From Bin87 sp965220105 (GTDB taxonomy: Bacteria > Chloroflexota > Dehalococcoidia > Lucifugimonadales > UBA3495), in the NCBI GenBank assembly GCA_965220105.1, contig OZ244811.1:682001-746000 (forward strand): a stretch of 64,000 nt of DNA, given 5' to 3'. The notes below the pieces were generated by a model. That model saw nothing but the letters and a program-made list of their open reading frames with translations. It was not told the DNA's origin and ran no database searches. Shown in pieces: positions 43,565-52,928 of the stretch (the stretch's first letter is position 1; every line of letters starts with the position of its first letter). The position numbers and the translations under genes are program-made.

Positions 43565-45112
43565 TTGAAGTACGACGCAATCGTCATTGGCGCCGGTTCA
43601 GCCGGCTCCATTGTTGCCACTCGATTGAGTGAAGACCCCAATCGCTCGGTGCTGCTCCTGGAGGCCGGCCCGGACTACCCCAACTTCGACCATCTGCCCG
43701 ATGAGGTCAAGTTCGGTTACGCCACCACCACCGACGTCATGACCAGCGACCACAACTGGCAGTTCACCGGATACGGCACCGAAAAGAACCCGCAGATTAT
43801 GGTTCCCCGGGGCCGGGTAACCGGAGGTTCCAGCGCCATCAACGGTCAGATGTTCCTCCGCGGCGTCCCCGAGGACTACGACACCTGGGCCTCCATGGGC
43901 AACGACGAGTGGAGCTTCCAGAACCTGCTGGGTTGCTTCCGTCGCCTGGAGACCGATACCGACTTCAGCGACGACTTCCACGGCAACGACGGTCCCATCA
44001 TCGCGCGCCGCTTCAAGCAGGACGACTGGCTTCCCGCGCAAAATGCCTTTTACAACGCCGTTCGGGCGGCCGGCTTTCCCCACACTGACGACCACAACAG
44101 CCCGGACTCCACCGGCATCGGCCCGACGCCTTTCAACAACCCCAACGGCATTCGGTGGAGCACCGCCCTGGGCTATCTCGACCCCGCCCGCAACCGGCTC
44201 AACCTCACCCTCCGGCCCAACTGCACCGTGCATCGCGTTATCTTCGAAGGCAACCGGGCCACGGGCGTGGTGGTCGAGAGCGGCGGCGAAATCTTCACCG
44301 TCGAGGGCGATCAGATTATCCTGAGCGGCGGAGCCATCGCATCACCCCATCTACTCATGCTCTCCGGCGTGGGTCCCGCCGACCACCTCCGCAGCCTGGG
44401 GATACCGGTGGTGCACGACTCGCCCGGCGTGGGGCAGAACCTCCGCGACCATCCCATCGTTCCGGTAACCTGGCGCACCAAACCCGGTTTCGACCTGGAC
44501 GGGCTGGCTCCTCGCAGCCAGCTTTGCCTGCGTTACACCGCCGAGGGCTCCCACCTCCGCAACGACATGATCATGATTTTCTCCTCCTACGCCACCGCGC
44601 AGGTGATCCAGGGCGGCAACCGCATGGAACCCCTGGGCATCCGCGCCTCGGTCTCCATCTACCTGGCCGTCGGAGCGGGCGAATTGACCCTTCAGTCCAC
44701 CGACCCGCACCAGCAACCCTATCTCAACTATAACTATCTCCGCGAGGAATTCGACCGCAAGCGCCTGCGCGATGGCGTCAGGATTGCCGCCGGATTGGGT
44801 GACCACGGAGACTTTAGCGACATTGTGCAGGACCGCACCGATCCCACGGACTCGGACCTGGCATCCGACGATGCCCTGGATGACTGGTTGTTGAGCAACG
44901 TCTCCACTGCCCAGCACATCTCCTGCACCTGCAAGATGGGGCCCGATTCCGACCCCATGGCCGTGGTCGACCAGCACGGTAGAGTCCGCGGACTGGAGAA
45001 TATCCGCGTCGTTGACGCCTCCATAATGCCCGACTGCATCCGCGCCAACACCAACGTAACCACCATGATGATTGGCGAGCGCGTTTCCGAGTTCATCCTG
45101 AGCGGGAAGTAA
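43565..45112 (+). CDS. GMC-family oxidoreductase (choline/alcohol dehydrogenase-like)
   Basis: A 515-residue FAD-dependent GMC oxidoreductase. The FAD-binding fingerprint is VIGAGSAGSIVATRLSE near the N-terminus, followed by the GMC signature GGSSAINGQMFLRGVPEDY and LSGGAIASPHLLMLSGVG. The C-terminus has the catalytic-loop QHISCTCKMG and RANTNVTTMMIGER. It oxidises an alcohol substrate that cannot be named. TTG 43565 is preferred: AAGGAG is 7 bp upstream and the FAD fold starts at once; the frame itself opens at 43448. It probably starts a + strand run with DUF1800, NHL and DUF1501 genes. Confidence 0.92.
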   Translation: MKYDAIVIGAGSAGSIVATRLSEDPNRSVLLLEAGPDYPNFDHLPDEVKFGYATTTDVMTSDHNWQFTGYGTEKNPQIMVPRGRVTGGSSAINGQMFLRGVPEDYDTWASMGNDEWSFQNLLGCFRRLETDTDFSDDFHGNDGPIIARRFKQDDWLPAQNAFYNAVRAAGFPHTDDHNSPDSTGIGPTPFNNPNGIRWSTALGYLDPARNRLNLTLRPNCTVHRVIFEGNRATGVVVESGGEIFTVEGDQIILSGGAIASPHLLMLSGVGPADHLRSLGIPVVHDSPGVGQNLRDHPIVPVTWRTKPGFDLDGLAPRSQLCLRYTAEGSHLRNDMIMIFSSYATAQVIQGGNRMEPLGIRASVSIYLAVGAGELTLQSTDPHQQPYLNYNYLREEFDRKRLRDGVRIAAGLGDHGDFSDIVQDRTDPTDSDLASDDALDDWLLSNVSTAQHISCTCKMGPDSDPMAVVDQHGRVRGLENIRVVDASIMPDCIRANTNVTTMMIGERVSEFILSGK

Positions 45113-45160
45113 CGCGCGCCCACCGGTCATCTACTGCGACTCATCGAGAGGGTGCACATC

Positions 45161-46585
45161 ATGCCTAACCGTGAAATCGAACAAATTGCCCACCTGATGC
45201 GTCGGGCCGGCTTCGGCGCCACCCGCGAACAGCTGGACGCCTACGCCGCCCAGGGCTACGAAACCACCGTCGATCAGCTCCTCGACCAAACCCACGAGCG
45301 GCGGATGGGCGATGACCTCATCCGACGCTTCCATCCGGAACTCTCCGGCATGATGGGTACCCTGGGCTCCGGCGAAAACTGGCTCTACCGCATGGCCACC
45401 ACCACCACGCCCCTGCGTGAAAAGGTGGCCCTCTTCTGGCACGGCATCTTCGCCACCGGTTACCCCAAGGTAATCCACGGCAAGGCCCTGTCCGATCAGG
45501 TCCGCATGTTCCGCTATCGGGGCATGGGCAACTTCCGCGACCTGTTGGTGGAACTCTCCCAGGACCCGGCCATGATTATCTGGCTGGACAACCAGGACAA
45601 CCACAAGGACGCCATCAACGAGAACTACGGCCGGGAATTGCTCGAGCTCTTCTCCATGGGCGTTGGCAACTACTCCGAGCAGGACGTTCAGGAGTGCGCC
45701 CGCGCCTTCACCGGCTGGACCCTGGGCAACCGGGAGTACATGGAATTGCGCTCCATGCGTGACTCCGACTGGCCCTATGGCCGAATCTCGTGGCACTTCG
45801 AGTTCCAGCCCGCAGACCACGACGACGGCGAGAAGGAATTCCTCGGCAAGCGGGGCAACTTCAACGGCGATGACATCGTTGACATCATCTGCCAGAACGA
45901 AGCCACCGCGCGCTTCATCTCCCGCCACATGTACAGCTTCTTCGTGGCCGACGAGCCGCCCGTCCCCGAGTGGCCCTACACCGAACCCGACGACCCGACG
46001 GCGATTGACCTGCTGACCCAGGCTTATTTCGACAGCGGGTACAACATCACCGCCATGCTGCGTGTGCTGTTCAACTCCGACTTCTTCCGCGCCGAATCCA
46101 ACTGGTACCGGAAGGTCAAGAGCCCGGTGGAACTGGTTGCCGGCGTGCTCCGCCTCACCGGCGAGTTCGACCGGCCCCGCAAGGAAATCCTGGAGCGCTA
46201 CCAGCAGGCCGTCTTCATGGGCCAGTTCCTCAACAACCCGCCCAGCGTGGAAGGCTGGCACCAGGGCACCGACTGGATTGACACCGGCTCACTGGTGGAA
46301 CGCGTCAACTTCGCCTCGCAGCAGTTGGGCGACACCACCAAAACCGGCGTGCAAACCATCATCGACCGCATCGCCGACACCAACCCCGCCGGCGCCTCTC
46401 CCGAAGTGCTGGTTGACGCCTGCTTGGACCAGGTTGGCGCCATCGCCGTCTCCGAGGACACCCGCCATGAACTGGTCGATTTCGCCTCCGTTATCGGCCA
46501 CGGCGACTCGCCCGCCGCCAGTCGGGAGCGCATCGCCGAGGTCCTGCAGATGGTGGCCTCCACCCACGAGTTCCAGCGGGCCTGA
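45161..46585 (+). CDS. DUF1800 domain-containing protein
   Basis: A 474-residue DUF1800 protein. Marks: IAHLMRRAGFGAT at the start, LREKVALFWHGIFAT, YGRELLELFSMGVGNYSEQDVQECARAFTGW (in parts: GRELLELFSMG and EQDVQECARAFTGW) and RKVKSPVELVAGVLR. Function unknown; such genes are nearly always next to DUF1501, as here, and are widely found in Planctomycetes, Proteobacteria and Chloroflexota. No signal peptide in this member. ATG 45161 is chosen; GTG 45152 is an alternative. Confidence 0.93.
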   Translation: MPNREIEQIAHLMRRAGFGATREQLDAYAAQGYETTVDQLLDQTHERRMGDDLIRRFHPELSGMMGTLGSGENWLYRMATTTTPLREKVALFWHGIFATGYPKVIHGKALSDQVRMFRYRGMGNFRDLLVELSQDPAMIIWLDNQDNHKDAINENYGRELLELFSMGVGNYSEQDVQECARAFTGWTLGNREYMELRSMRDSDWPYGRISWHFEFQPADHDDGEKEFLGKRGNFNGDDIVDIICQNEATARFISRHMYSFFVADEPPVPEWPYTEPDDPTAIDLLTQAYFDSGYNITAMLRVLFNSDFFRAESNWYRKVKSPVELVAGVLRLTGEFDRPRKEILERYQQAVFMGQFLNNPPSVEGWHQGTDWIDTGSLVERVNFASQQLGDTTKTGVQTIIDRIADTNPAGASPEVLVDACLDQVGAIAVSEDTRHELVDFASVIGHGDSPAASRERIAEVLQMVASTHEFQRA

Positions 46586-46625
46586 CCCAACCGGTAGTCT
46601 CACCGCCGCCAGTTGAGGAAACAAC

Positions 46626-47654
46626 ATGACCACCACCCAAAACATACCCGAACTCAAAACCCTCGAATACGCCCTTACCCTGGGCATGACCACTATGGAG
46701 GGCCGGGGGTTCTACTACCCCATGGACACCGCCATCGCCGACGATGGCCGCCTTTACGTCGCCAACCGGTCGCTGGAAAACGTCACCCGGGGGGTGCGCG
46801 TAACCATGTGCGACATCGACAGTGATTACTTCGGCACCTTCGGACCCTACGGCGAGTCGCCCGGCCAGTTCGTCTGGCCTTCCGCGTGCATCCTGGACAG
46901 CCAGGGCCGGGTCTACGTCAGCGACGAGTACAGCAACCGCATCTCGGTTTTCGACCGGGATGGCCAGCTCCTCTCCACCTGGGGCGCCGCCGGCTCCGCG
47001 GCCGGCCAGTTCGACACTCCGTCCGGCCTCGCCTTCGACACGCAGGACAACCTGTTCGTCGCCGATACCTACAACCATCGGGTGCAGAAGTTCACCTCCG
47101 ATGGCCGCTTCCTGGTCGGTTTCGGCAGCCACGGCAGCGACGCCGGCCAGTTTAACCTCCCCTGGGGCCTGGCCGTCGACCGCAACGATGACGTCTACGT
47201 GGCCGACTGGGGCAATGACCGCATCCAGAAGTTCTCGGCTCACGGACAGTTCCTCGCCTCTTACGGCACGTCGGGTCGTGGCGACGGCGAGTTCCACCGT
47301 CCTTCCGGCGTGGCCGTCGACGCCGATGGCTATATGTACGTTGCCGATTGGGGCAACGAACGTGTGCAGATTCTCCGTCCCGACGGCGGTTTCGTCCAGA
47401 AGCTGCGCGGCGAAGCCACCCTCTCCGCCTGGGCTGCCAACTTTCTGGCGGTCAACGTGGAGGAGGGCGACGCCCGCTCCCGCGCCAACCTGGAACCCGA
47501 AATCGAGTTCTTCCTCGACGACCCCCACGAGGAGTCGTCCCACATCGAAAAATATTTCTGGTCCCCCGTCTCCGTCAAGCTGGACCGGGAGGGCAAACTC
47601 TACGTAACCGAAAGCAACCGCCACCGCATCCAGGTCTACCAGCCAATCGCCTAG
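46626..47654 (+). CDS. NHL-repeat beta-propeller protein
   Basis: A 342-residue protein with repeated NHL blades: RVYVSDEYSNRISVF, NLFVADTYNHRVQKF, DVYVADWGNDRIQKF, YMYVADWGNERVQIL and KLYVTESNRHRIQVY. The G.F..P.G.A.D spacing recurs between them. No signal peptide. It lies between DUF1800 and DUF1501, 40 bp after the former and 25 bp before the latter, which suggests it works with the pair. A separate NHL protein at 2.5 kb is similar in layout but not adjacent to such genes. Confidence 0.9.
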   Translation: MTTTQNIPELKTLEYALTLGMTTMEGRGFYYPMDTAIADDGRLYVANRSLENVTRGVRVTMCDIDSDYFGTFGPYGESPGQFVWPSACILDSQGRVYVSDEYSNRISVFDRDGQLLSTWGAAGSAAGQFDTPSGLAFDTQDNLFVADTYNHRVQKFTSDGRFLVGFGSHGSDAGQFNLPWGLAVDRNDDVYVADWGNDRIQKFSAHGQFLASYGTSGRGDGEFHRPSGVAVDADGYMYVADWGNERVQILRPDGGFVQKLRGEATLSAWAANFLAVNVEEGDARSRANLEPEIEFFLDDPHEESSHIEKYFWSPVSVKLDREGKLYVTESNRHRIQVYQPIA

Positions 47655-47679
47655 TCAGTCGCTCAGGAGGATTGACCCC

Positions 47680-48807
47680 ATGACTTCCACGAAGAAGGAT
47701 AGAAATGTAGTCGTCATCGAGTTGCAGGGCGGCAACGACGCCCTCAACACCGTGATTCCCCATGGCAATGGCCTCTACTACGACTTCCGCTCCAACGTCG
47801 GCATCCCCCAGCAGGACGTGCTCCACCTCGACGACCAGGTGGGCTTGAACCCCAGCCTGGCCCCCATGAAGCACCTGTGGGACCAGGGCAACCTTGCCAT
47901 CATCAACGGCATTGGCTACCCCAACCCTAACCGCTCCCACTTCCGCTCCCGGGACGTCTGGTACACCGCCGAGTCGGAAAAGATCGGCGCCGACGGCTGG
48001 CTGGGCGCAACCATCCGCGACCTGGACGCCCGTGGCGAAAACGTCCTCACCGGCGTCAACTTCGGACGCGGCCTGCCCCGGTCCATGGTCTGCAAGGGCG
48101 TACCCGTAGCTTCGGTGTCCAACCTCGAAACCTACGGCCTCATGCCCGATATCAAGGATGAAAAGGCCCGCCAGTACGCGCTGGAGGCCTTCAGCCGCAT
48201 CTACGGGCCCACCGAGAGCCGCGACACCGTAGCCCAGGTCCTCGCCGAGACCGGCTCCAACGCCCTCAAGGGCGCCGACCGATTGCGAACTGCTCCCCAG
48301 GTGTATTCGTCCACGGTCGAGTACGCCGATTCCCCTATCGCCCAGTCCCTGCGTAACGCCGCCCAGGTGATGTCCGCCGACCTCGGCACCCGCATCTACT
48401 ACACCACTCACGGCAGCTTCGATACGCACAGCAACGAGGTGCCGGCCCACCACAAGCTGTGGACTGACGTGTCCACCGCCATCGCCGACTTCTCCTCCGA
48501 CCTGGAGGAGCAGGGCCTGGCCGACGACACGCTGATCCTGGTGTTCTCGGAGTTCGGACGTCGCATCAAGGACAACGGCACCGGCACCGACCACGGTTCC
48601 GGCGGCGTCGCGTTCGTGATCGGCGGTTCGGTCAACGGCGGCCTATACGCTGACTATCCGTCGCTGCGCCCGGAAGACCACTCGGAAGGCGACTTGCACT
48701 TCACCAACGACTTCCGCTCCACCTACGCCACCATCCTCAACCGGTGGCTGGAGCTGGACCCCATTCCCATCGTCCACGGCGACTACGAGCAGTTCAGCTT
48801 CGTGTAG
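47680..48807 (+). CDS. DUF1501 domain-containing protein
   Basis: A 375-residue DUF1501 protein with the alkaline-phosphatase-like fold expected of the family. Features: VVVIELQGGNDALNTVIP at the start, GYPNPNRSHFRSRDVWYT, then THGSFDTHSNE, LILVFSEFGRRIKDNGTGTDHG and GGSVNGGLYADYPSL. DUF1501 usually begins with a Tat signal peptide; none is seen here. ATG 47680 has AGGAGG 9 bp upstream. Its function with DUF1800 is unknown. A strong terminator follows. Confidence 0.93.
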   Translation: MTSTKKDRNVVVIELQGGNDALNTVIPHGNGLYYDFRSNVGIPQQDVLHLDDQVGLNPSLAPMKHLWDQGNLAIINGIGYPNPNRSHFRSRDVWYTAESEKIGADGWLGATIRDLDARGENVLTGVNFGRGLPRSMVCKGVPVASVSNLETYGLMPDIKDEKARQYALEAFSRIYGPTESRDTVAQVLAETGSNALKGADRLRTAPQVYSSTVEYADSPIAQSLRNAAQVMSADLGTRIYYTTHGSFDTHSNEVPAHHKLWTDVSTAIADFSSDLEEQGLADDTLILVFSEFGRRIKDNGTGTDHGSGGVAFVIGGSVNGGLYADYPSLRPEDHSEGDLHFTNDFRSTYATILNRWLELDPIPIVHGDYEQFSFV

Positions 48808-48828
48808 TTTCCAGGCTCACCCGTGACG

Positions 48829-48874
48829 ATAAGGCCCTGGCCCGGAACGTTCCGGGCCAGGGCCTTGCCTTTTG
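48829..48874. terminator. Strong rho-independent terminator (convergent genes)
   Basis: A near-perfect palindrome: aaggccctggcccgg, a short aacgtt centre, and ccgggccagggcctt, then gcctttt. It lies 22 bp after the DUF1501 stop and before the stop of the minus-strand ThDP enzyme gene. It likely ends transcription from both sides. Confidence 0.9.
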
Positions 48875-48909
48875 AATGTGTGACCGGTAGCCGGGCGCTG
48901 ATCGCTACG

Positions 48910-50616
48910 TCACTGCCCGATCACGTTCAGCAACGCCTGCCGTCCCTCGTCGCGCACCGCCCGCAGTCCCCGTTCCAGCGCCGCCGGCACGTCCGCCGGG
49001 TCGTCGACCCGTTCGCTGTACCCGCCGGCAGCCTGGCAAATCAACTCGTACTGGAAGGATTGGGACAGCGTGGACACCGCAAAGTTGTTATTTCGCACGG
49101 CGTATCCGTCGGCGTAATTGACCTTGGTGGCGTTCTGCACCGCGTTCCAGATACCGTTGTTCCACACGATCGTGAGCACCGGCAGGTCCTGCGCCGCCGA
49201 CACGATGTGACCCGCCGTGCCGGAGCCGAAGATGTAGGAACCGTCGCCCACGCAGCAAATGACGGTCTTGGCCGGGTCGGCCAGCTTGACCCCCAGCGAG
49301 GCCCCAACTCCCCAACCCAGCGCGGCGGAGGGAGGCGCCCCGAAATATCTCCCCGGATGCCGGACGATGAGCTGTGCTGGATCGATCCCCAGCTCGTTTA
49401 TAACGACGGTGTCGTCGTTCAACGCCGCCGACAGGCAACGGGTGAACCAGGCCTTGCTGATGGGCGAACTGGTCTGGCCGGCTTCGGCCTGGTTACGCAG
49501 CGTTTCGCTCCGTTTTGCGCTCCGGTCAGCCCAACCGCGGGAGCGAGCCGCCACCGCGTTAGAGTCAACTCCGGTTTCTCTGATACCGGCCACCAGGGCT
49601 TGCAGAATATAAGCAGGATTGCCCGATAGGTTCAGGTCTACGGGAAAACCCCGCACCGGATAGTTGGAGAACAGCGCATCCTCCCCGATGGCGATGACCC
49701 GAGCGTCAGGCATCCCGCCGGCCCGCTTCGGTATCCAGGGCACGTCGGCTTCCAAAACGACCACTGCGTCGGCGTCGCCCAGCCAGGGGCTAATGTCTCC
49801 TCCGCCGTACAACGGGTGGTCTATGGGGAAGTTGGCGTACAGCGCGCCGGCGTCGAAAACGGGCATCCCCAGAACGCGGGCCAGCTCGACCAGGTGGCCC
49901 ACGGCCCCGGGGTCTTTGCCGGCCCCGCGCGTTGCCAGCACCGGATTCCGTGCGTTGACCAGTACCTCAACTGCCGCTTCGATGGCGGGTTGCGCCGGCA
50001 AGCGGCGGCCGGCGTGCTGTTGCCTCGATGCGTCCCCGTAGGAAAGTCCAGCCAGCTTCTCGGCGAGTACCTCCCGGGGCAGCGTCAGATACACCGGGCC
50101 GGCCGGCTCGGTCTGGGCGATGGCCAACGCTCGATCCACCACCACTTCCAGGTCGGCGCCGTGGCGGAGTTCGTAGTCCCACTTCACCCACTCCCGAACC
50201 ATGGACGCCTGGTCGAAGGATTCCTGCGCCCAGTGGATGCTGCCGTCCCGGGAACCGTCAGCATCCCCTTCGGCGATGGGCGTGCGCCCGGCGGAGAACA
50301 GCATGGGAATGTTGCATCGGGCGGCGTTGACCACGCCGCCAATCGCGTTGGCCGTCCCGGGAACCGTATGCACCATCACCACCTGCGGGCGCCCGGTGAC
50401 CATCGTGTACCCGTGGGCCATGCTCACGGCGGTAACTTCGTGGGGCACCGGGATCGGACGCGGCAGCGGCTGCTCCTGCTCCATCCGTTTGGCGTACGCC
50501 TCGATGATCGGTGCAAAGTCCGTACCGCCGTTGCCGAAGAAGTACTCGATGCCCCGGGCGGCCAGCAACTCCAGGTACGCCTCCGCCACGCTGTCCACGT
50601 TGGCGTGTGTCGTCAT
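48910..50616 (-). CDS. Thiamine-diphosphate-dependent enzyme (acetolactate synthase/benzoylformate decarboxylase-like)
   Basis: A 568-residue ThDP enzyme with the three-domain order Pyr-middle-PP. The catalytic Glu is in VPHEVTAVSMAHGY, near residue 60. The middle nucleotide-fold has LGMPVFDAGALYANFPIDHPLY (in parts). The ThDP-Mg motif is GDGSYIFGSGTAGH...LTIVWNN. ATG 50616 has GGGAGGA upstream. It is the last gene of the six-gene minus-strand operon and probably decarboxylates or cleaves a 2-keto acid or acyl product of that pathway. Confidence 0.92.
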   Translation of the reverse strand: MTTHANVDSVAEAYLELLAARGIEYFFGNGGTDFAPIIEAYAKRMEQEQPLPRPIPVPHEVTAVSMAHGYTMVTGRPQVVMVHTVPGTANAIGGVVNAARCNIPMLFSAGRTPIAEGDADGSRDGSIHWAQESFDQASMVREWVKWDYELRHGADLEVVVDRALAIAQTEPAGPVYLTLPREVLAEKLAGLSYGDASRQQHAGRRLPAQPAIEAAVEVLVNARNPVLATRGAGKDPGAVGHLVELARVLGMPVFDAGALYANFPIDHPLYGGGDISPWLGDADAVVVLEADVPWIPKRAGGMPDARVIAIGEDALFSNYPVRGFPVDLNLSGNPAYILQALVAGIRETGVDSNAVAARSRGWADRSAKRSETLRNQAEAGQTSSPISKAWFTRCLSAALNDDTVVINELGIDPAQLIVRHPGRYFGAPPSAALGWGVGASLGVKLADPAKTVICCVGDGSYIFGSGTAGHIVSAAQDLPVLTIVWNNGIWNAVQNATKVNYADGYAVRNNNFAVSTLSQSFQYELICQAAGGYSERVDDPADVPAALERGLRAVRDEGRQALLNVIGQ

Positions 50617-50702
50617 ATTTCCTCCCGGGCGTCCGAGGGCCTTTCAATCTCAACGGGTGCGGCGAATTTATCGCGATTGGAGAGCCATGACGCAAAATGC
50701 CG

Positions 50703-51746
50703 TCACACGAAATTCGGTATGACCTTCTCGTTGATCAACCAGAGGCAGTTCAGCTGCAATTCCAGCGGAATCTGACGACCGAAGTTGATCTCGTACACGA
50801 TCTGGGATAGGTGCAACTCTTCGATGAGCTGGCGCAGACGGTCGGTAACCGCCTCGGGCGTGCCGTACACCACCTTGTCCCGTAGCCAGTCGTCGTAGGT
50901 CATGCCGCCGATCCGATCCGCCTCCGCCCGCCAGTCGCCCGTTGTGCCCTGGCGGTCGGCGCTACCGGCGACCCGAGTGCTGAGCCCCTGCATCGACGCA
51001 ACGGTGCTCTCTCGCGGCTGGTCGTAAGCCTGCTGCGCCGTCTCCGCCACGTAGATGGGTATCCGCAGGCCCACGTTACCCTCGCCCTCGTGGCCGGCAT
51101 CCTGCCACGCCGACCGGTAGCTGTTGATATTGGAAGCCAGCTCGGACAATGCGAACACCCGGGAGGGGTTGATGAATATCGGATACCCCATCCGCCCCAC
51201 GATGGGGAACGTCTCCGCCGACGTGATGCCCACTCGGATCGGCGGGTGGGGACTCTGCAGCGGTTTCGGCTTGATGTTCAGTTCGTTGCACCGGTAGTGT
51301 TCACCCTCAAACGAAACCTTCTCTTCCGTCCACGCTTGCAGGATGATCTCCAGGTACTCCTCGAACCGCCCCCGGCTCTCCGGGTAGGGCGAGTTGAAAG
51401 CATCGTGGTGGTCCGGAAACGTGCCCCGGCCGATCCCGAAGTCGATCCTGCCCTGGCTGATGTGGTCCAGCGTGGCCACTTCCTCGGCCACCCGCACCGG
51501 ATTGCTGAGGGGCAACAGCAGCACGCCAAATCCGATGCGTGCCCGCTCAGTGCGCGACGCCACCGCCGTGGCTACGGTGATGGGCGCCGAAAGCACGCTG
51601 AACGGCGAAAAGTGATACTCCGCCAGCCAGATGGAGTCCACCCCCATGCTTTCCGCCTCGTCCACCAGCTGGAAGCCGCGGGCGAAGGTTTCCCGGTCCG
51701 ACGTCCCTTCCGGCGCGGTGAATTCGATGAATAATCCAAAATCCAT
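50703..51746 (-). CDS. LLM-class flavin-dependent oxidoreductase
   Basis: A 347-residue luciferase-like monooxygenase. Features: MDFGLFIEFTAPEGTS, MGVDSIWLAEYHFSPFSVLS, GFGVLLLPLSNPVRVAEEVATLD and GRIDFGIGRGTFPDH. It is in the six-gene operon, 86 bp before the ThDP enzyme and 9 bp after the MetE-like gene. The substrate is unknown. Confidence 0.93.
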   Translation of the reverse strand: MDFGLFIEFTAPEGTSDRETFARGFQLVDEAESMGVDSIWLAEYHFSPFSVLSAPITVATAVASRTERARIGFGVLLLPLSNPVRVAEEVATLDHISQGRIDFGIGRGTFPDHHDAFNSPYPESRGRFEEYLEIILQAWTEEKVSFEGEHYRCNELNIKPKPLQSPHPPIRVGITSAETFPIVGRMGYPIFINPSRVFALSELASNINSYRSAWQDAGHEGEGNVGLRIPIYVAETAQQAYDQPRESTVASMQGLSTRVAGSADRQGTTGDWRAEADRIGGMTYDDWLRDKVVYGTPEAVTDRLRQLIEELHLSQIVYEINFGRQIPLELQLNCLWLINEKVIPNFV

Positions 51747-51755
51747 ACTGCTTGC

Positions 51756-52868
51756 TTACCCTCCCCATACCTCGCGACTGATTTCCGATACCAGCTCCAG
51801 TTTGCGCCATTGTTCGTCTTCCGTGAGCAGATTGCCGGCGGCGGTGGAGGCGAAGCCGCACTGCGGGCTCAGCGCCAGCCGCTCCACCGGAACCAGCGCG
51901 CTGGCCTCGTCGATGCGCGCCAGCAGGTAGTCCCGCGATTCCAGCGTCGGGTCCTTGCTGCTGATGAGGCCGAGCACCACCATCTTGTCGGCGGGCATGA
52001 ACCGCAGGGGCTCGAACGTGCCGGCCCGCTCCGTGTCGTACTCCAACAGGAAACGGTCCACCGGTAACGAGCCGAATAGCTTTTCGGCGATGGTCTCGTA
52101 TCCGCCCTCGGCGTACCATTTGCTCTGGTTGTTCCCGCGACAGATGTGCAATGCCAGGGTGGCGCCGGGACGCCGGGCCCCCTCCAGACAATAGGTGTCT
52201 GCCGCCACCGCTTCGGTGAACATCTGGTCAGGGTCTTCGCCCAACTCCCGCAGATGCTCCCGCCACCGGGCGTCCACATAGTAGCTGTAGCGGGGCGCGT
52301 CAATCTGGACGTACTGCACGCCGGAGTCCAGCAACGCCCCAATCTCCGCCTTGATAATCTCAGCGATGTCCCACAGCAGGTCCGAGCGGGTGGGGTAGTA
52401 CCGGTCGGTCAGGCCCGCCTGGTAGCTGATGGCCGGATACTGGCTGGGGCTCGGCACCGTCACCTTGACCGGGCCCGGGGCGTACGATTGCATGAACTCC
52501 GCCTGGTACTGGGTCAACCGGCGCAACTGGCGCAGCCTGGACCCCACCACCTGCCTCGTGCCCTGTTCGGTCGGTTCGCCGCCCGGGCCTCGCCACACCC
52601 GCACCACCACCGGGTCGTCCGTTTCGACGTACCCTTCCACCGCCTCGATGAGATCGTTCTGAAATCCGGTGCGGCGGAACTCACCGTCGGTATAGATGTC
52701 GACTCCGGCGGCCTGCTGGTGCTCCAGAACATGCAGGATGGCCGCGTCTTCGATGACCCGCAGCTGATGCTGTTCCAGCGTCCCCTCCCGGTAGGCGGCC
52801 CGGGCCCGGTGTACGCCGGGAGGGCGCAGCAGGCTCCCCACATGGTCGGCTCGATAAACTTCCGGCAT
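51756..52868 (-). CDS. Cobalamin-independent methionine synthase II-family methyltransferase (MetE C-terminal-like)
   Basis: A 370-residue protein of the MetE C-terminal-domain (UROD/MetE-like) family. Features: RADHVGSLLRPP at the start, QIDAPRYSYYVD, the zinc ligands HIC (LALHICRGNN), and a late LSPQCGFAS with the third Cys. The two-domain MetE length (about 750) is not met, so this is the single-domain type that transfers methyl groups in diverse pathways. In this operon it may remove a methyl group (for example, demethylation) rather than make methionine. ATG 52868. Confidence 0.92.
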   Translation of the reverse strand: MPEVYRADHVGSLLRPPGVHRARAAYREGTLEQHQLRVIEDAAILHVLEHQQAAGVDIYTDGEFRRTGFQNDLIEAVEGYVETDDPVVVRVWRGPGGEPTEQGTRQVVGSRLRQLRRLTQYQAEFMQSYAPGPVKVTVPSPSQYPAISYQAGLTDRYYPTRSDLLWDIAEIIKAEIGALLDSGVQYVQIDAPRYSYYVDARWREHLRELGEDPDQMFTEAVAADTYCLEGARRPGATLALHICRGNNQSKWYAEGGYETIAEKLFGSLPVDRFLLEYDTERAGTFEPLRFMPADKMVVLGLISSKDPTLESRDYLLARIDEASALVPVERLALSPQCGFASTAAGNLLTEDEQWRKLELVSEISREVWGG

Positions 52869-52928
52869 GGCGTTACTTCCCGCCAGGTGGCTTCCGGATC
52901 ATCCGGCATGTTCCGGCATTGCGGGGCG

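Noticed and set aside
45131..46261. A 376-residue minus-strand frame over DUF1800
   Set aside because: Antisense of a well-supported gene; low-complexity Val/Gly/Leu content.
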